Shown in pieces: positions 32,107 through 35,546 of a stretch of DNA of 35,546 nucleotides. The translations under genes and the position numbers were made by a program. The DNA is from a bacterium (GTDB taxonomy: Bacteria; CG2-30-53-67; CG2-30-70-394), in NCBI GenBank assembly GCA_024278555.1, contig JAJRSX010000135.1, positions 1 through 35,546 of the forward strand, read 5' to 3'. The notes beneath the pieces were generated by a model. It was given only the letters and a program-made list of their open reading frames with translations. It made no database searches and was not told the origin of the DNA. Every line of letters begins with the position of its first letter. The stretch's first letter is position 1.

Positions 32107-35100
32107 TCACGGCTGATCCTCGCGCTCGAGGAGGGCGGTGAGCTCCACCGCCACCCGGCTCACCTCCTCCGCGCCGACCGCCGAGGCGGCGATCGCCGGG
32201 GCGAGGTCGGCGAGGAGGCGGGCACGGAGGGCATCGTCGTCGAGGGGGGGGCGGGGGTCGAGGTATCCCTGCTCGCGCAGGTAGGCGGCCAGGGCCTCGC
32301 GCTTGTTCGCCCGGAAGCCGTGGGTGCGCGCGTCCTTGCCCGGCCCCTTGAGGCGGACGAGGAGGGCGCTACCGTCCCCACCGACCTCGGCGGCGACCTC
32401 GGTGAGGGGGTCGAGGTAGCGGTCGCTCACCGCACCGCTCGCCGCCAGCGCCGCCCGGTCCACCGGCCGGCCGCGCCCCACCCGCCAGGCGGCGAACAGG
32501 GCGACGGCCAGGTCAGCGAGGGCGTCGAGATGGGCGACCTCGTGGTCGCCGACCACTGCTGCGCCGCCGCCGCCGCGCGACAGGGTGCGCCACTGGCCGA
32601 CGGTGGCGACGCGGGCGACGGCGAGGAGACGGTGGAGGAGCCCCAGGTCGTCGCGCAGGAGGTAGAAGAGGTGCAACGCCGCCGGATGGTCCGGATCGGG
32701 CGGCGCCACCCCGAGGGCGGCACCGTACTCCTCGGCGGTGAGGCCGTCGGGCGACGGCGGCAGGGGAGAGGAGTCCACGGTGAGGGCGGAGACGTCGAGG
32801 GCCTGGGCGCCGGTGCGCACCGCCGCCAGATCGATGGTCGGCGGCGGCGACTCCCCACGCGCCGCACAGAGCCGCGCCCAGCGGGCGCAATCATGGGGGT
32901 TGGCGGTGAAATAGAGGATCTGCCGCCCCTCCGCCGCCAGGGCCAGGAGCGCCTCGGCCACCGCGTCGAAGCGGTCCGGGTCGGCGAGGGACAGGGCCTC
33001 GTCGAGCATCAGCGGCACCCTCTCTCCCGCCTCATGGTGGGTGGCAAAGGCGATCCGGCCGGCAAGCAAGAGCTGCGCGCGGGTGCCGTCGGAGAGCTCC
33101 GCCAGGCCGCGCACCGCGCCGGTGTCGCTCTCCTCCGCCACCAGCTCGCCGGTGTCGGCGACCCGCACCGTGTAGCGGTGGTGGGTGAAGGTGGCAAACC
33201 AGCCGCTCGCCCGCTGCAGGACCGGCGGCCGTGCCACCTCCTGGTGCTCCGCCTCCACCAGGTCGAGAAGCAACGCCGCCGCCGCCGCCTCGAAGGCCTC
33301 CTCGCGCCGCGCCCTAAGGGCGTCGCGCGCCGCCGCCTCCGCCGCCCGGCTCGACTCCAACGCATCGCCGCCCTCCGCCTGGCGGATCCGCTCCTCGAGG
33401 GTACCGACCTGCGCGGCGAGGTCGGCGAGGCGGCCCGCCGCCGCCCGCGCCGCATCCAGCCGCGCCGCCGCCTCCTCCTCCGAGAGGGCGGCGAGGTCGG
33501 GGAGGTCGGCGAGACGCGCCTCCAGCTCGGCGATCCGCCCCCCAAGCCGCGCCACCTCCGCCTCCACCTTGCGGTACTCCCCGAGGCGGTCGAGGAGCGC
33601 CGCCAGGGCCGCCTCATCCGCCACCCCGGCGCGATCGAGCAGGCCGCGCGCCTCCTCCTCCGCCGATCCCAACCGCTCCACGGTGCGGGCGCGCCGTTGC
33701 TTCAGCTCGGCGATCTCCCGCACTGCCTGGCGGTAGTCGCGCAACCGCGCCACCACCCCCTCGGTCGCCGCCACCAGGGCCGGACCCGCCACCCCCAAGG
33801 CCGGATCCGGGGCGAGGCATAAGGGGGCGAGAAAGCCCTCCACCGCCGCCCGCTGCTCCGCCACCAACGCCCGCGCCCGCTCCAGCCGCGCATCGGCCCC
33901 GGCGAGGTCGACGGCGGCGCGGCGGCGGGCGTCGAGGCGGTGGCCGAGGTCGAGGAGGTGGAGGCTGCCGCCCTCGGCCAGGCCGAGACGGGCGCGCCAG
34001 CGGCCTACCTCCTCCTCCAGCTCCGCCGCCTCCGCCGCCAAGGCCGACGCCTCCCCCTGGAGCCGCCGCCGCTCCTCCGCCGCTACCCGCGCCTGGTCCG
34101 CACGCGCGAGGTCGGCGCGCAGGTCGGCCAGGCGGGCCTCCACCGCCTGCCGCTCCCACAACGCCGGCGGCGCCAGACGGCTCTCGGCGTAGCGGCCCTG
34201 CGCGACATCCCGTGCCTGACGGTTGCGGCGACCCATGAACTGGGTCCACGTGGCGTAGACGAGTGCTCCGCCACCCGCACCGAGGGGGAGGGCCGCGTAC
34301 GGATGCGCTACCAGGGCAACCCCCGCCACAACAGCCACAACAGCCAGGGCGACCACCCACCGGGGGGGGGGCGGCGGCCCCTCGGAGACCACCAGCCACC
34401 GCCGCAGGGCCGACTCCCCCTGCAGGAGGCGGGCCGGCTCCTCGCCCCCCTCTACGCGCGGCAGGAGGGAGAGGCGGGTCGCCACCTCCTGGGTCCGCTG
34501 GCGGTGGCCGTGGAGCCGACCCACCAGCTCCTCGATCTGCGCCACCTCCTCCGCCGCCAACTCGCCGTCGCCGCCGATCGCCGCCAGCTCGGTGGCGGCG
34601 GCCACCCGCGCCTGCTCCGCCTCGCGGGCCTCCCGCTCCAGCTCCACCACCGCCCGCGCCGACGCCACCGCCCCCTCGGCCGCCACCTCGTCGACCTCGC
34701 CACCGGCCAGCTCGGTGGCGGTCGCCGTCTGGCGCGCGCGGGCGAGGTCGGTCTCCACCGCCACGAGCTCCTCCCGCGCCTTGCCCGCCTCGGCGGCGAG
34801 GCGGGCAAGGCGGTCGCGCTCGTCGCCGGAGAGGTGGGCGAGGGGGGCGGGGAAGGCGGCGAGGCGGGCCGCTGCCGCGCCATGGGCGATGCGCGCCGCG
34901 GCCAGGTCACGGGCGGCGGTGAGGGGGTCGAGCTGTTGCTGCGCGGCCAGGGCCTCCGCCCGCGCCGCCCGTAGCTCCGGCAGGTCGGCGGCCGCGGCGG
35001 CGAGGTCCCGCTGGCGGGCGGCGACCTTTACCCGCGCCGCCTCCGCCGCCTGCAGGTCGCGGCGCTCGCGCAGGCCGTGGCGTGGGCCGAGGGCGGCGTC

Positions 35101-35505
35101 GCGGCGCACCGCCGCGAGGTCGTAGCCCCCCGCCATCTCGACCCGGATCGCCTCGCCGATGGCCCGGTCGCCGGTGGCGGTGGGATCGAGGAGGTCACGC
35201 ACCCCGAGGGTGTAGCCCCGCGCCAGGTGGGAGGGCGGCAGGGTGGGCGGCCTCCCCTCCCAGGTGGCCCGCCGGTCGCGGCAGAGGACACGCAGGCGGC
35301 GGCCGCCCACCTCCCAAACCGCCGCGGCCTCCACCGCCTCGTCCGCCCCCTCCGGCCACAGGGTGGCGGCGATCGCCCGCCGCAGGGACGACTTGCCGAT
35401 GCCGTTCGGCCCCACCACCAGGTTGAGCCCCGGGCGCAACGCCTCGACCGAAAACGGGGCGTCGATCCCCGGCAGGCGCGGACAGTCGATCGAGACGAGC
35501 CTCAC
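32107..35505 (-). CDS. YhaN/SMC-like AAA ATPase with long coiled coil and C-terminal extension
   Basis: (GTG) MRLVSIDCPRLPGIDAPFSVEALRPGLNLVVGPNGIGKSSLRRAIAATLWPEG (Walker A); long E/A/R-rich coiled coil; ELSDGTRAQLLLAGRIAFATHHEAGERVPLMLDEALSLADPDRF (signature and Walker B); about 200 aa after the ATPase core. Confidence 0.85.
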   Translation of the reverse strand: MRLVSIDCPRLPGIDAPFSVEALRPGLNLVVGPNGIGKSSLRRAIAATLWPEGADEAVEAAAVWEVGGRRLRVLCRDRRATWEGRPPTLPPSHLARGYTLGVRDLLDPTATGDRAIGEAIRVEMAGGYDLAAVRRDAALGPRHGLRERRDLQAAEAARVKVAARQRDLAAAAADLPELRAARAEALAAQQQLDPLTAARDLAAARIAHGAAAARLAAFPAPLAHLSGDERDRLARLAAEAGKAREELVAVETDLARARQTATATELAGGEVDEVAAEGAVASARAVVELEREAREAEQARVAAATELAAIGGDGELAAEEVAQIEELVGRLHGHRQRTQEVATRLSLLPRVEGGEEPARLLQGESALRRWLVVSEGPPPPPRWVVALAVVAVVAGVALVAHPYAALPLGAGGGALVYATWTQFMGRRNRQARDVAQGRYAESRLAPPALWERQAVEARLADLRADLARADQARVAAEERRRLQGEASALAAEAAELEEEVGRWRARLGLAEGGSLHLLDLGHRLDARRRAAVDLAGADARLERARALVAEQRAAVEGFLAPLCLAPDPALGVAGPALVAATEGVVARLRDYRQAVREIAELKQRRARTVERLGSAEEEARGLLDRAGVADEAALAALLDRLGEYRKVEAEVARLGGRIAELEARLADLPDLAALSEEEAAARLDAARAAAGRLADLAAQVGTLEERIRQAEGGDALESSRAAEAAARDALRARREEAFEAAAAALLLDLVEAEHQEVARPPVLQRASGWFATFTHHRYTVRVADTGELVAEESDTGAVRGLAELSDGTRAQLLLAGRIAFATHHEAGERVPLMLDEALSLADPDRFDAVAEALLALAAEGRQILYFTANPHDCARWARLCAARGESPPPTIDLAAVRTGAQALDVSALTVDSSPLPPSPDGLTAEEYGAALGVAPPDPDHPAALHLFYLLRDDLGLLHRLLAVARVATVGQWRTLSRGGGGAAVVGDHEVAHLDALADLAVALFAAWRVGRGRPVDRAALAASGAVSDRYLDPLTEVAAEVGGDGSALLVRLKGPGKDARTHGFRANKREALAAYLREQGYLDPRPPLDDDALRARLLADLAPAIAASAVGAEEVSRVAVELTALLEREDQP

Positions 35506-35546
35506 CGCGCCTCCCGCTGCGCCAGGAGCTGCTCCAGCAGGCGCAC
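35502..35546 (-). CDS. 3' end of an upstream co-transcribed ORF (only 14 aa visible)
   Basis: VRLLEQLLAQREAR* with its TGA overlapping the GTG start of the ATPase (GTGA). By analogy with yhaO-yhaN/sbcD-sbcC pairs it may be a metallophosphoesterase nuclease, but the product is not visible here. Confidence 0.45.
   Translation of the reverse strand: MRLLEQLLAQREAR

Noticed and set aside
32032-33822. Plus-strand 596-aa ORF opposite the YhaN-like ATPase
   Set aside because: Antisense shadow with low-complexity Arg/Gly/His content.

Overview
GC-rich, probably gammaproteobacterial, chromosomal window. Main content, left to right: (1) a CRISPR-associated ring-nuclease-like gene (NE0113/Csm6-like family), cut by the left edge and absent from the supplied ORF track; (2) a giant secreted multidomain protein of about 2,816 aa (Cys-less transglutaminase-like domain, CARDB/NEW3-like modules, an LVIVD-type propeller, three K319/PKD-like repeats). 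It carries an internal GlyGly-CTERM-like signal followed in frame by a second signal-peptide-like helix and an OmpA-like beta-barrel. A rhombosortase-like intramembrane protease gene overlaps its stop codon (ATGA); (3) an atypical cbb3 oxidase region: ccoN, a ccoO fused to an extra cytochrome c domain, a 69-aa CcoP-N-terminus-like peptide with no heme domain, several tiny membrane proteins, an antisense-oriented multiheme NapC/NirT-type cytochrome with 10 heme motifs, ccoG, a very short FixH-like ORF, ccoI and ccoS; (4) PsiE-like, TfpX/TfpZ-like, endonuclease III-like, gmd, apbE, glgP, pfk, a PlsC-like acyltransferase, an SLT lytic transglycosylase and a YhaN/SMC-like ATPase (right edge). Intergenic regions carry paired inverted REP/BIME-like elements and other simple repeat families. 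The strongest candidates for something undescribed are the giant protein-rhombosortase polyprotein pair and the rearranged cbb3 operon. All family calls come from reading the translations by eye; no database search was run.
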